Shown here: positions 32,054 to 44,879 of the stretch, one piece after another
Position numbering within the stretch: the first letter of the stretch is position 1
How the letters are laid out: each line of letters begins with the position of its first letter
Notes under the pieces: generated by a model
Databases searched by the model: none
What the model was told of the DNA's origin: nothing
The model's input: the letters and a program-made list of their open reading frames with translations, nothing else
Position numbers and translations under genes: made by a program
From: Agrypnia vestita
Taxonomy: Eukaryota > Arthropoda > Insecta > Trichoptera > Phryganeidae
Length of the DNA stretch: 64,000 bases
Reading direction: 5' to 3'
Assembly: GCA_016648135.1 (NCBI GenBank)
Contig: JADDOH010002249.1
Location: 219,364 to 283,363 of the forward strand

Positions 32054-33280
32054 TAGTGATGGGTCCGCTCTGTTCTCACTACTACAATGTAGTACTACAT
32101 TACAGTACACTTCACACATTTTGAAGTGTAGTGCACACTACAAACTACACACACCTCAAAGTTATTGAAAGTATATATTTCAAATCGTACACTTCATTTA
32201 AAAGCGAACACTACAAAGTACACACACTTCAAAGTTATCGAAAGTACGAACACATACTTCAAATAATACATTTTTTATGTGATCGATGTAGATAAATGAA
32301 GAAATTTTTGAACGAAGAAATCTCTGGAAACTGAAAAAACCTCCCCCCCCCCATGGTTTGAAAAAATTTGGGATTGAATGAAGAAATCTGGTTGTTTTTT
32401 TTTTTAGGTCGCCAAATTTTACTTTGGAGAAAATATCGGCACTTGTAAATATTTTTCCCGTTGATTTTTTTTTTAGGTCGCCAAATACTGTTTTACCGAT
32501 ATATCGATATATTCGTATATTTTTTTCGGCTACATTTTTTTTTACTCACCAACTTTTTATTTGGGAAAAAATGTAATTGCTTCACTAGTACTACAATTTT
32601 GTAGTGCAATTACTTCACTTCATTAATACTATAATTACTTCATTACTTCACTTCATTAATACTATAATTACTTCATTACTTCACTTCATTATAGACGTAC
32701 CACTATAACATGGCGTGCGAGGAAGGGCGTCGCTGTCGCGTAGCAGAAGTTGTCAGGGTGTAAATTTATTACACAATACATAATATACAGAATATCCGGT
32801 GACCGGTGTCGTATTAAATACAGAAATTTTGTCAGGCAGTACTAAAGAAACCATGCAGTAATGGCGGCCGTTCTATTTGTCAAACTGTCAGACGGTAATA
32901 TCGGTCCATTATTTGCTTTTTCAGCTTCGTTAAACTTTAATACTTCATTGGCAATTGTTCTTGCACCATCCCGGACTGTTTAGGATGTTTTGGATATAAT
33001 AATTCAATGTATATCAATAATAAAGATGACACAGCTCGCGCTCAAAGACGAAAATGAACTGAATGACAGGGCGAGGGGTTACCGCCGGGTGCGGGTGGGG
33101 CGGTTTTTAGTTCAAAATTCACCGCACGCCAAGTTACGTTAGTGGGCAAGCAATAGTACTACAATTACTTCACTTCGTGTAGTTTCTACTACAAATGTAG
33201 TGTACACTTTGTAGTCTTCAAACTGGTGAACGTGGGTGTGTTGTAGTCTTCATTTTGAAATGTAGTTTTTCCCTTCACCA
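32054..33280 (+). mobile_element. hAT MITE, copy 2 (TSD GTACTATG/GTACTGTG), with nested insertion
   Basis: The 5' end is TAGTGATGGGTCCGCTCTGT; the 3' end, reverse complemented, is TGGTGAAGGGAAAAACTACA. The flanking octamers at 32046-32053 and 33281-33288 differ at one base. Length is 1227 bp against about 570-740 in the others. The extra sequence is tandem TTACTTCACTTCATTAATAC units (32590-32690) and a nested 446-bp element (32700-33145). It carries the C-run followed by CATGGTTTG common to the family. Confidence 0.92.
32700..33145. mobile_element. 446-bp MITE nested in the hAT element
   Basis: The left end CCACTATAACATGGCGTGCG and the reverse-complemented right end CCACTAACGTAACTTGGCG plus TGCG are inverted repeats with small gaps. 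The interior is GC-richer than its host (GCCGGGTGCGGGTGGGGCGG) and shows no convincing gene. Its absence from hAT copies 1 and 3 supports a separate insertion. Confidence 0.65.
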
Positions 33281-33289
33281 GTACTGTGC

Positions 33290-34440
33290 GCTCGGTTGCC
33301 CTGAGGGCGCACCTCGCCCGCGGAAATACGAAGACTTGCAATCAAAAGCAAACAATCTAAATTTCTAGATTCTCGAGTTAAGCTGTTGAATTATTTATTT
33401 TTATGGAATTTGTTGAATAAATTTGATTCGTTTTTATATAATTCCGAGCAGAACCACGGCGGCCGCCGGTATTACAATAACAAACACGGAAAAATAATGG
33501 AATCGTAAAAAATGTAAGGATAATATTTTAATGAACAATTTATATGGAAATCAGATTGTTTGTTTTTGATTATGCTCTTTATATGATGTACACCGGCAAA
33601 AAACTTTCTCAATATCCCTGGAACACGTTTAATGAGTGAATGATAAAAAAATATTTACGAGTGGTATTATATTGCGAAGCGATAAGAATGCTCTCGTTAG
33701 GAATGGGGATGTCATGAATTAATTTGTTTTATATTGCTTTTATTTAAAGTCATTTCGGGCTAAAAAATTTCATCGAAAATATGAAAATAAATGTTTAAAG
33801 GTAGATAAGTTTCGATTGTCTACATATCGATATTGTAACCGATCGATGTCTTCCAGGGACATCTTCAATCCAGTCGAATAGCCAAGAGTTTTTGATCAAT
33901 TGAAGTTAAGGTCGTCTTCCTTGATGTACTTCAATCCTTCCATTACCAGCTTGATGCAATTTGTCTAAAAAATTGTATGCGTTTCTGACAGATCGTGCTA
34001 GCAGACGCGTGCAGTGTGTAAATTGAAGCCTGACTGAAGTCATTTACTGTAAAAAATACCGAAATAAATATGTGATATTGATAAGACAAAATATTAAGAT
34101 ACATTAAAATATGAATTATATTATGACAATAATTGTGAAAAAGATTACTTACATAGATGTCATACTTCAATAGTCTCTGTACTCGTCCCTGGTAGACAAT
34201 TATAATGAGAATTGATGTTTTTAGAGTAGTAGTAGTCCAAATAAATTGTTGGACATGATATATTAAATGAGGGAATTTTTCTTAAAAAATTAACTTGATT
34301 CAAAGATGGCGCTGATTTTAGTAAAAATAAGCAGAAGGTAGGAGGAAATATATTTTAATGTCCAGTAGAGTCATAAATTAACAAATCTTAAATACTTTGC
34401 CAGACTTCTGGATTCTTCTTTTCTGGACGTTTTGAATTAT
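33290..34440. other. mixed unique sequence, no gene recognised
   Basis: A short GC-richer part at 33290-33340 (CTGAGGGCGCACCTCGCCCG), then AT-rich sequence. Frames here are short and carry no motif. Confidence 0.4.
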
Positions 34441-34560
34441 ACTTAGGATGTGTTAAATAAAACGGAAATTTTATACGAACCGTATATTTCACTGAGAAGA
34501 AAATCTCAACGTTTCGCTAAAGTATTATCCAGCATCATCAGGAGAGCGTTCATGGTGGAG
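34435..34560 (-). mobile_element. Penelope-like pseudo-LTR end with hammerhead-like motif
   Basis: On the minus strand CTGATGA, one T, stem GCT/AGC with a 12-nt loop, then GAAAC (34541 down to 34511), followed by CGTTGAGATTTTCTTCTCAG and an AT-rich end containing CCGTTTTATTTAACAC. The layout matches the 3' end of the Penelope-like element at 12565-12655. No GIY-YIG frame accompanies it, so this is an isolated end. Confidence 0.5.
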
Positions 34561-35399
34561 GTGTAGGCCGAACTGATTATTTCTTCCGAGGTCGTAAATT
34601 ATATGCACTTTGTTGTGTAGTGTTCACTTCTTCTCCGATAGAGATCGCCAGAGTGCTATATGTACTAATCACACTTCGGGCTTTTCTGCGACGACTCTTA
34701 AAGGTGAAATCAAAGTCGTGAGAACAGGGCGCCAAATACTTGATAGTTTGTCTGTGTATTGTGAATTATGCCTGAGTACCTATTATTATTCACTTAGTAC
34801 ATAACTATTGCATAGAAGAAGTGAAGAAATTAAAGATGGAGTACCAGCGATCGAGAGGCCTCTGTTTCACTCTCGCACGAGGTGGACGGGCTGAAAATGT
34901 AAGAAAGAATACAACATTGCACGTTGATCGTAGACCTCAAGGGTCCGTACTTTCATTAAAAAAAAGCTGATAGATAACGAATATTGTATATTTTTTACAA
35001 AAGCTGAAATAAAATTGTCTCTGAGGGTCTCAGCAATAGTAGAAAAAATATAATAGTTATGGTATCAAATAAATAAAACATGATTTGAGATTTTTTGGTG
35101 ATCCAAGAAGGCTTTTATTTATATTTTCCTGGTATGCAAAAAATCCGCAACAACTTCTCTCCTTAAAAATTCTTGTTTTTTATTTACCTTCCTAAATAAA
35201 TTGAATTGATTTCCAACCCACTTCAAAGAATCGGGAATAAATTATTCAAAAGATTGCTGAAACAATGTGGGAAAATGTGAATATTTTTAAAGCATATAAT
35301 TTTATTATTATTTTATTGCAAATGCATCTACACAATACGCACTAAAAATGAAGAAAAAATTAACAAAATCTAAACAAATTTATTTATTTATTTCTAAAT

Positions 35400-35520
35400 A
35401 AAAGTTTTTTTTTATAATCTTTTAAAACTATATGGAAACATAAATTTTATCGTTGTATCCTCCAAAAAGAGACTAATGCATGTGCATGAGAGGGATAAAA
35501 GCTATTATAAAATTGCATAC
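35400..35520 (-). mobile_element. LINE 3'-UTR fragment
   Basis: TCCAAAAAGAGACTAATGCA and CATGTGCATGAGAGGG resemble the segment TCCAAAAATGAGACTTGCTC, CATGTGCTTGGTGAGGGG at 5305-5340, in the 3' UTR of the minus-strand LINE there. T-rich tail on the low-coordinate side. Confidence 0.45.
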
Positions 35521-35639
35521 TTTTATACATATATTTAAGAAAATATATTTGGTTAGGTACATATGAATAAGACACGAAAAATATTTTTTATTTAAATATA
35601 GAAGCTTTTATTTATTAGCTTCACCAACTTTGTTTATAG

Positions 35640-36202
35640 TGTGGCGGTCAAAGACGCATGCGTATACACGAGTAGGGAGGTACCGAGTACATCAGCACCT
35701 AAACACGAAAGGCCGTCGCTCTCGGTACAACGGTAAAAATCAGAACGCTGAATTCGGGAAAGAACGACAATAGAAGCGAGGGCAACGAACGAGTACAAAG
35801 GCAATGTATAGCAGAGGGCATGGACTATCGGAGTGACGAAACGCACCTTGCTGATCTAGGCTAAATACCCACACGCGCGTAAAGAGGAAATCATAATACC
35901 CCCGATTCATTTGTTCTGTATCACTATATAAGCACGCACCCTCAGAACAAATCATCTCACTCCAGCGGGGCTTCTCGGATACAGCGGAAGCCCTCGCCGT
36001 CATACCTTCGAACTTCGCGCCTTTCAATTGTAACCTTTGTACCTACTGTATTCTTTATAACTTGTGTTTTGTAATCAAAAAATTTCTGTCAAACCAACGC
36101 GACTTTTACATCATCAACCGCAGCAGAGATCTCCGACTCTACAAACGGAGTGGTGACCTTTGAGTTCAACTCTATTCAAACCGGGGGGCTCATCCACCTC
36201 CA
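35640..36202 (+). mobile_element. solo-LTR-like repeat, copy 2
   Basis: Second copy of the 27115 unit: TGTGGCGG start, CCACCTCCA end. A TATA-box CTATATAAGCACGC lies at about 35924-35937, just before TCAGAACAAATCATCTCACT, then a poly(A)-like region. After the unit neither copy continues into common internal sequence, as expected of solo LTRs or a short terminal-repeat element. The target duplication is ambiguous here (TATAG against AATAG). Confidence 0.55.
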
Positions 36203-36209
36203 AAATAGT

Positions 36210-37130
36210 AATAGATTTTTGCATTTTTCACCAATTTAATAACCCGTTTAAATTGATACAACCGGCGCATTCACCCTGTTTTGTTTCTAAATAAAATGGG
36301 AAAAAACAAAATTGTAGTATTTTTCAGTGTATTTTCAAGTATAATTTTTAAATTAGCTAAATTTTTTAGTGTTATGACTGTGGTACATTTATTTAATATT
36401 TTTGTCAATATATATTTTTAAAGGAAACTCTACCAGTGTTTAAATACACAGAAAATGTAAAGAAAAAAATTATTTTGAAACCAAAATACAATTCGTAAAT
36501 AAACAAGTCTGGGCAATACGAATCATAAAACGGATTCGCCCAATCCATCAATGTCTGAAACAGCGTCAGCATTGATTACCTGAAGATATTTTCTGACGTT
36601 ATTTTTGTGAACTTTGTAACTTTTATAATAATTTCTGAAGAATTTTGTTTTACCGTTATAAGATATTTATTCAATTTTTTTCATGTTATTTAGTAAGAAT
36701 AATTTGTATGAAGTGTGATTTGAAACTGGTATTACTAGTAGGTATCTATTTATGCGTGTGTTAGCAATAACAAAATTTCAATTAGACTTACAAAAAAATC
36801 AGATGATCAAAGGGTGATCATTTTTATTATATCACCGTGCGGATAACTGTTAATAATATCCCATCAGAAGGATGAAAAAATGGTCTTTCGCTTATATACC
36901 TGGTAACCATTGTGTGACCATTTGTATAGGTATTGCGAATACATGTCGTGGGAGAAAATCTTGTGATATAAGTCACATAATAATATAATCGCAATAAGAA
37001 AAAAATAGTTAGCACAGTCGACACTAAATTTATTTAAGAAATATTTATTTATTTAAGATGAAATATTCTTATTATAAATCTTGAAAGTTCTGATTTTGTG
37101 ATGACATTATTAAAATAATTAATGAAAATG
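36210..37130. other. AT-rich stretch, nothing recognised
   Basis: Unique intronic sequence. No frame or terminal repeat identified. Confidence 0.4.
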
Positions 37131-37470
37131 TACTTTGTTTTCACTCTTTATATATTGAAAATATCAACATATTTCAAGGTCAATGGTCCCTTCGTCAGTA
37201 TACAAAGTATACTAACGAATTATAAATTTAAAATCGAAGTAAAGACTATAAAAATATTTAAAAATATATGGAAAATGAATAATAATTAAGTACTAACATG
37301 AAAACAAATTTAATGAAAGGAAAACTATTTGTTAGAAGGACTTGGTTATGTTTATTTATAATATTCAATTAAATAAACATTTGTATCCTGACGAAGGATT
37401 GAATGAATGAATCTATATAAATATAAACACGTTTATATTTTCAATATATAAGTGGAGAAAACAAAGTAAA
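37131..37470. mobile_element. inverted-arm element with hammerhead-like motif
   Basis: The left arm TACTTTGTTTTCACTC plus TTTATATATTGAAAATAT is inverted at the right end (37435-37470). The inner edges CCTTCGTCAGTATACAAA (left) and, reverse complemented, CCTTCGTCAGGATACAAA (right) are also inverted. On the minus strand the left inner edge reads CTGACGA, AGG, loop, CCTT, GAAAT (37198-37171). Same plan as 17341 and 62012. Penelope-like origin inferred. Confidence 0.6.
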
Positions 37471-37583
37471 ATTTAATTAATTCAAATGATCATCTTTTAC
37501 GACATCCAGGAAATTTGTTTATGCGATTTGTAACATAATCTATCTATAACATAATCTCCCCACATTCTGGAATAAAGCTATAT

Positions 37584-37608
37584 TTATTTATTTATTTATT
37601 TATTTATG
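37584..37608. repeat. (TTTA)n microsatellite
   Basis: About six TTTA units. Confidence 0.85.
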
Positions 37609-38714
37609 TGCTACGTTGTCTAGACGAAAAAAAACTACCGATATAATTTTTGGTCAATTCGTTACACTAGTACGCGCATACTTCATAATGATATTCACGT
37701 TGGATCATAAAAATATCCTTATTAAAATAAATTATACATATCACTTTTTTTCGAGTGGGTACACATCGTTATTTCGTCCTGTCTTTTTTCAAACATCACA
37801 TTTTTTTCACTTTTTTTATTTATGATATGAGGTACTATTGTTATGTTGTTAGTCATACCTTTCTGTTCTCCTCATCTATATGTAAATTTCGAAGTTATTA
37901 TCTACTTTTCCTGTGAAATGTACATTTCTATTTTTATTATTCTGTACGAAAACATCATGAAATTCTCGGGTTCATAAAAACAAATGTCTCATATTCAGTC
38001 TCTATGATAGTCTACAAAACATAGATTGAAGATGAGATTAAAATATTTTTACTTGAGTGGGCTTATAATTTGAACGTAGTTTTAGACTTTATACTTTGAA
38101 AGTAAATTACTGAATTATGTTTATTTTCATATAGTTGATCAATGAGATCTCCAAGCCTTTTTCACACTAAATTTTATAATACCGTTCTGGGCCATTTCTC
38201 CTCTATACCTAGAACGATCAATCTCTATAACGAGGTGTCATCCAGACAGCATCTTCGATATATTTTTTTATGATGCAGTCTCAGTTTTTTTTAAGATTTT
38301 TTTAATTGTTTATTTCTATTTATTTTAAATATAAAATGTTTGTTGGAGTGTGCCCGTCTCACTAGAAATATCTGTGTTGAGAGTGAAAAGATTAGAAGTA
38401 AAAGTAAAAGATTGATAAACTTGGCTGATGGTCTCTTGAGCGTGTTGTAATACGTGCTCGTCATAGACACACGATGTTGACCTTGGAACCCGTGCACTCA
38501 CCGTGAAACCTGTTAAAAATCATTCTCAAATTGTATTTATTAATTTCTGATATTCTTTATATTATCCTTAATATTACATTCATCATTCATCATTGATCAT
38601 AAAAAGTATATTGTGTATTTAAAAAAAAATGCTAATCAAGAACTCATTCTTTAACAATATGATGCAAATACGTGTCACATCAATATTTTTACCATTCGCA
38701 CAACAAGCTGCACG

Positions 38715-38805
38715 CTTGTGCTATGAAAATTGGACTATCTTGCTGGTGTCCTGGAATGAGGCTCGAACCACCAACCAACACTTCACTAGACGAGCGTCAT
38801 CATCT
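38715..38805 (-). mobile_element. tRNA-derived SINE fragment, copy 2
   Basis: The minus strand reads GACGCTCGTCTAGTGAAGTG (A-box-like TCTAGTG), TTGGTTGGT, then B-box GGTTCGAGCC (38769-38760) and CTCATTCCAGGACACCAGCA. Homologous to 4060-4145. No cloverleaf, so not a functional tRNA. Confidence 0.55.
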
Positions 38806-38949
38806 AGGACCATCTTTTAGGATCAATAATGATCTTTTGACGGTCTGTTTGTTAAAAAATAAAAATTAAATAGTTAAATAATTGCATCAATAGTGAAGAC
38901 ATCTTGCTTTCAATATTGAAAAATCTGTAATTATCTGTGCCGGATATTA

Positions 38950-39020
38950 TTATTTTGTTAATGAAATTTGCGAATTGTTAATAAATAAATGTTGAAGCTT
39001 TCGATACACTCTTCAGATTT
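38950..39020 (-). mobile_element. weak Penelope-like end
   Basis: The minus strand CTGAAGA, GTGTATC, GAAAGC (39016-38999) is followed by TTCAACATTTATTTATTAAC, the same order as other ends in this window, but stem II is very short. Low confidence. Confidence 0.3.
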
Positions 39021-40244
39021 TGATTTTCAACTTTAGTCAATTTTGATTGGCAACACATGGTTCCAGAAATTGTCGCCGTTTCGGGTAACTGGAGCCGCTA
39101 AACACTGTCAGTCACTGGTCTTTGGCCGTGAAATTTGATTAACGCCCGAACATTCATTTAAATTTGCATATTGTTTTGAGAATTGTATTTATTTGCATTA
39201 ATTGATTAAGTTTCGATGGTATTGTTGTATATCGTACTTTTCAAATAATATTGTCATGGTACGCTAAAATCAAGAGAAACCACACAATGGTATTAAAAAA
39301 TTAAAAAATAAGTGATTTTAGAGAATAAAATATTTTGAAAGATACAGTTTTACCTAATATACACATTGAGGTTCGTATGATTTTCAATAAAATTAAAGTA
39401 TAAAATTGTGCAATCCGCCATTTTAACTGAAATACCGGTCAGAGCAAACGACGTCACGCCTCAGTACCCATCACCGTGTCTTTGAACCGTTGCCATAGAC
39501 ACAATGCAATGTTTACTGAGACTCGACGTCACGTAGACGAAATGACAGCTGAGGGCTTTTTTCCGCGTAATTATAAATATGTAGATTAAAATGCAATTAT
39601 TTCCGTAAAAACTTAGTTTATTACTGAAATAATGTTATTTTCGGTAATAGCAACCTACAATATAGAATGTTATTTCAAAATATGTCATCATGCCTATTAA
39701 CTGGAATTTGGTGGATAGCACTTTCTGTTTGAGAAGTTTCTGTAAATCCACGATTCTGTTTAAACGGGCTGCACCTATGTGTATATACGCTGGTCACACT
39801 GCGCTGTGCTCCATTGCCAATAACGCGTCGGTTATCACCATCACGAATAACTAATCTTGTATTTAAAGATTACACTACCTTCTAGATCCTCTGAGACTTT
39901 TGTGGAATCATCCAGAGATAACCAGAGACTTGTTCTAGATGTTTCCATAGTGTTGTAACATCTCGTGACAATATTACAGCAAGACGTGTATGGGCCTTTT
40001 CATTAAAGAAAGATAATGTGTAAACCATGCGCATGAGGCACGTTATTTCGTTGTGTTGGTGTTTATACCCGTAAACACCAATACAACCAAGCAATGTGCG
40101 TCACACGCACGAATTACACATACTTATTCGATTATCTTTCTAAATGGAAAGATCTATATAACTAACAACTTATAAATGATTGCCAAAAATTAACATTAAA
40201 ACTGCAAAAAAAAACTGGAAAAATATTCCCCGAGTTTTATACAT

Positions 40245-40445
40245 AAAAAACATGTAGTCGGACTTCCCACACTTTTTTCAAATGGAAGGATACCTCGTTA
40301 TTTTCACCCAAAAGAGGGGTGAAATTCGCAGATTGCTACCCTGCCAATTAGCCGGGGTGGCGAGGGGATGTTTTTTCAGCCCTCTGATAAGGCTTAATGG
40401 GGTAGACGAACCGGACCTTTCTAAGGCTTTGGTGCTTTTTTAATG
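40245..40445. repeat. moderately GC-rich unclassified segment
   Basis: Includes CACCCAAAAGAGGGGTGAAA, CAATTAGCCGGGGTGGCGAG and TTAATGGGGTAGACGAACCG. It looks like a transposon fragment by composition, but I cannot place it in a family and see no second copy here. Confidence 0.3.
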
Positions 40446-41834
40446 TAGCGAATGTTCCAAACTGATGCTTCCACATTAAATGTTTGAAAACTTTATTTTA
40501 CATTTTCAAGGTTTGTTTGGTTTAGCTTATTAAACAAGTCTATTCGGTATTTTGTTTCTTTACATTATAAATATGAGTTATGTTAAATGAAATGTATTAA
40601 TTTATATTATCTTTACTGAAACAGAATTTAATTTGCTACCGGATTTTTATTTTAATTTTCCTCTCGTATGAGGAGTATCAAAGGTATAAAAGCAAAAGCA
40701 GCAATACCCCTCTGAGGTGTTTCTTAAATAATATAAATAAGTGTTTTAAAACAAAAGACCTTAGTCTTCCTTTTATATACGTGAATAAATAAATATTAAA
40801 GTTTTGATATGAATATGTCTGTGTTTGCTACCAAATAGTGAACATTGCTACTTTTGCTATATACATAATTAGATATTGCTGCCTTTGCTACGATGTTTCA
40901 GTCTAAAATCGACATCAACTCTCATTTAGTATGGAGCGACTATTTTTTCACGTAACACATCCTTGATGGTTGATTGGTTGAAGTGCTGATTTTTCGAACC
41001 TCCTAGTGTTTAGGAGAATGTTCTTGTCGCTTTTAGGCTGTAAAGGTATTATTAGATGCTTCCAGATTACTGTAGATAGCCCTAGATTGCTGTAGACTTT
41101 TTGATCCTTCTATGGTGTTGTTCTAAGTGACATATCACCAGGGATTCGGTCAAGTAATTTTTTTTTTAATCTCGTTACAATACTAACACAATGTCAACAT
41201 AATTAACAGCACCTGAGAGGAAATATTCTGAAATTTATACATAAAACAAAGTAATGATGACAATGTATCAAACAACATAAAAATATTGCACCCAATTAAT
41301 TTTCTTAGCAAAATGATATTAATATTTAAAGTCGATTTAATTTTTGAATACATATAACTTTTTGACTACCCGTTAGTTCTGTGTAGTTATCTAATGAACA
41401 ATGGATGGCAGTAAATTGTCTAGAAAGGTCTTTTTGAGCTTTTGTGCTATGGATTATCTATGAATATGTGATAATTTAACGAGATAGATATTCAATGACC
41501 TACGTAATTGTATTATCTCTAAAATATTTCCCTCAAGTGAATTTGGTTCTAGAAATTAATAGAAAATTCGTTTATTTTAAAATGAAAAATAATTTTAGAA
41601 TATATTTTACCTTAAATGCTTTGATTTCATCAGATTTGAAAATTGATGAAGTGGTTAGATGCTTAACTGGTAATAAGTCTTATAATTTTCTAAAAACTAA
41701 GAGACATTATATAAATCACACTTGTTTTTAATATCGACCAGTTAATTCGACGCTATTTCCAACAAGATAGATGCACAATAAGTGTTCTATAAATTAAAAT
41801 GTTGTCACGAGTCACTTGTTGTAGGATTATAAGG

Positions 41835-42185
41835 AATAACACATAATTGAAGATTTCCCGGCACTTGGACGTTTTACAGTGATAGAAATAACTTGAAGGA
41901 TCATGAATAAATGTTGAAATTGCCGAATAAATTCGCGAAACGTCTGGAAACCCGAAAATCTATATTAAGGGCGACGTAACCGCTACGCAGTGAGTTGTCG
42001 TAACAGAAAGCGATGTCACAAAATCGATCAAATTGTGAACCCGTGCGATTGACTATAAAAAATAGAGAAATTATAATGTACCTACCTACGTATTTGTTGA
42101 ATATTCTCTCCATTATCGAATTACATAATGCTGCTCCAGTTAAGTTCGTGTTCTGTGACTTTAGTGATCGATAAAACTTTAATTA
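41835..42185 (-). repeat. interspersed repeat R3, copy 2
   Basis: Reverse orientation of 23875-24230. On the minus strand it has CTGGAGCAGCATTATGTAAT, GAGAATATTCAACAAATACG, AGTCAATCGCACGGGTTCAC and TTCGCGAATTTATTCGGCAA. Confidence 0.7.
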
Positions 42186-42258
42186 TTTCATTAAAGAGTT
42201 TTATTTTTTTCACACCGCCGCCTTCCCGTATTAATGTGTAAAAAATTCTTATAGTTTA

Positions 42259-42356
42259 TGTCTTCTGGGGTATTTTGCCGTGTTTTTAGGGCCATTCTGG
42301 CCCAGAGCCCAAGGCCAGAAAGGTCGTAAAAACACGGTATAATACCCCAAAAGACA
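42259..42356. repeat. 98-bp hairpin, about 30-bp arms
   Basis: Arms TGTCTTCTGGGGTATTTTGC plus CGTGTTTTTA and, reversed, TGTCTTTTGGGGTATTATAC plus CGTGTTTTTA. The loop contains GGCCATTCTGGCC and AAGGCCAGAAAGG. Just outside, GTGTCTTCTAGGCCGTGAAA repeats part of the arm. Could be a small foldback element. Confidence 0.75.
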
Positions 42357-43394
42357 CGAACCAGAAGTTTGTGTCTTCTAGGCCGTGAAAATCATAGAAC
42401 ATTATTATGTAAAAAATCATTTGTCGGATGGGGGTGTGGGCGCAGATTGACAGGAATACACTGAAATGAGGAATAAAAGGTAGGTACTACGCGTTATTGG
42501 TTCATTTTTTTTATTAATTATATTAAATTAAATTAAGTTAGATTAGATGATTTAAGTGTTTCCAATTTATTTTATCTAGGGCTTCTGTTATTTGGACGCA
42601 GTTATGCAGAAAGCATCCAATCCGCAAAAAGCTGAAAATCAGTTACGTACGGATTTGCACAGCTCAATACGTGCTTTTATGTGCTGAAAACTTTCAAGCT
42701 CTGATTGATAGTTTTTTGTCAATTTAATATTTTCTTACCCACATCAAGGCCATCACCGTTTAATTAACTCTCAAATTAAATAATAAAAAAATTGGTTTGA
42801 CTGTTTTCTGCGGCTTCAAATTTACAAATGCTTGTCAAACAAAAATATTGGTTAAAAACATCCATGTGGTATGGACGCATAATGCAAACTTTTTAATTGT
42901 ACTGTTACAACACGATAATAATTCTGCAGAAAATATCTAGGGGGGTCAAACGTTTTCTACCCCTCAGATATTTTTTTTTAACTTCATTCTTTATTAAATT
43001 CATAGAACCCACATAGAAAAAACAAGTTCTGTTTTTCGTATTTTAAGACATTTTGTAGAAAGAAACCAATCTGTAAAACGCGTCATATCTTCGTAAATAT
43101 TCTTTTTCTTATAACATTTAAAAAACACCTCTAAATAAGCCCTATGCAAAAAATATGCAATAATTGAATTAAATATCGACGTATAAGGTTTTCGTAGGTT
43201 CAAACGTTATGAAGCCTATATATTCACAGTTCCATGTTTTTTGTATAAGATACTTTTTACATAACTGTGTTAATTTAAAGGTAAAATATCAATGATAATA
43301 TATTTTTTTAATGCGTGGCTTGTGTCTTAAATATGGATTACAAATTATGTAAAATTATTATTATGTAGGTATCTGAAGCGTTTTTAAATTATAA

Positions 43395-43520
43395 CTTGTT
43401 GTAATCAGTCAAAAATGACGGTAAAAAAGGGGGAAATATACTATAAAGAAGGTACGAACGTTACACGAAGTTACAGGGACAGACAGACAGACGATAACAA
43501 AATTATTATAATTGGGATAT
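43395..43520 (+). repeat. ACTAGCTGT-family repeat, partial
   Basis: GTAATCAGTCAAAAATGACG, then ACGTTACACGAAGTTACAGG and GACAGACAGACAGACGATAA, ending TTATAATTGGGAT. The start is truncated. Confidence 0.55.
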
Positions 43521-44235
43521 TAAAACAACGTGCCAATTTATAAAATGCAGAACATAAAAGAAAAAAAAATACTGTACATATCTGAAAATTTTAATAGGGC
43601 GACTTTGGGGTTTATTAAAAGCATATTATGTTATACTTTTTAATGAAAACACATTATTTTTTGGTGATGCAATTTTAGGTTTTAGTGGATCTCAGGTATA
43701 GAAATGTTTTGAGTTTGTACTCCAGAGTATTCCTTCGATATTTGACATACCAAATATTTTTTGATAAAAAGTTTTTTGTCATTTTATGTTTATCAAAGGA
43801 TTTGTCTAATTTCATAACATAGAAAAAAATGAATAAGAATATCAACAAAAATGATTACAAGACTTACTGCACCATTTAAAGATCCTGTTTATTTTAGAGG
43901 CTGGAAAAGTATCCGAATACAATTATTTTGTTACCAGATAACTTCTGTAAACGTTTTGAGATAATGCCTATCGGTTGACAATCATTATTTTAAAGATATT
44001 TGATTTCCAAATGATATCAATGGATGAAAGCGAGTTTAAATGATAAAAATATACTGTACGATATAAATATTTTCATCATCGTTAAAAATTAAAAACGGAG
44101 AAATATAATTATAAAAAATTCCATTAAGTTAATCATTTGATATTAAGCATACGCACGTGCAATCAGTATGTTAAGCACAAGTACGTTTAGAGAGAACAAG
44201 AAGGTTTTACGTAAACATATAATTAGAAAAAAAAT

Positions 44236-44566
44236 TAACCCATAAAAAACAAGTTTTTACAATACTCCCTTTCTCATTTTCGAATTTTGTGTCTACCATA
44301 TGCGTCGGAACGTTTTCATACAACTTATTAAGTTGTATGAAAAAACCATTAAAAATTTAAAAAATCCAAATTATTTTATTATTTTATTAATTATAATTAT
44401 GTATTTTTTTTAACAAAAATTTGATAGATCTTCTTGATCGTCGCCACGAGTCTACTTGCAAAGTTTCAGCTCGATTGGATCACGGGAAAAGGGTTAAAAA
44501 TTGATCCAAAGTTTTTTCGTCAGACAAGCAGAAATCACGAGTTAAAAGAAAGGAAGAAAAAAAAGA
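44236..44566 (+). mobile_element. ACTCCC MITE, copy C
   Basis: Opens TAACCCATAAAAAACAAG plus ACTCCCTTTCTCATTTT, closes CACGAGTTAAAAGAAAGGAA. The interior has GTGTCTACCATATGCGTCGG, the palindrome CATACAACTTATTAAGTTGT, and GATAGATCTTCTTGATCGTC. The best-preserved full copy. Confidence 0.78.
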
Positions 44567-44879
44567 GAATATCCTGATATCAAAAAATCAATAAAATATG
44601 ATAATTTTGAAAGGAATATTTCGAAAAAGGATTTTTTTTCAATTGGTTGAGCAACTTTGTAGGTTGACTTTTAAAAAAATTAATTTTATTATTTGTTTTA
44701 ATCTACTTATATATATGTTTATATATTTTTAATTTTATTTCAATTTATTTCATAGAAATCCTGGTTTAGTTCTGCTTATTTAAAAGTACTAACTCCACGC
44801 TGCTGGTAGATATCCCATATTTTCAAAACAATGTTAAAGTAATATATATTACAGATGGTATGGAATTTGGTATAGAAGA

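Noticed and set aside
38760..38769. possible tRNA gene from a B-box match
   Set aside because: No acceptor or anticodon stems form. Better explained as a tRNA-derived SINE fragment.
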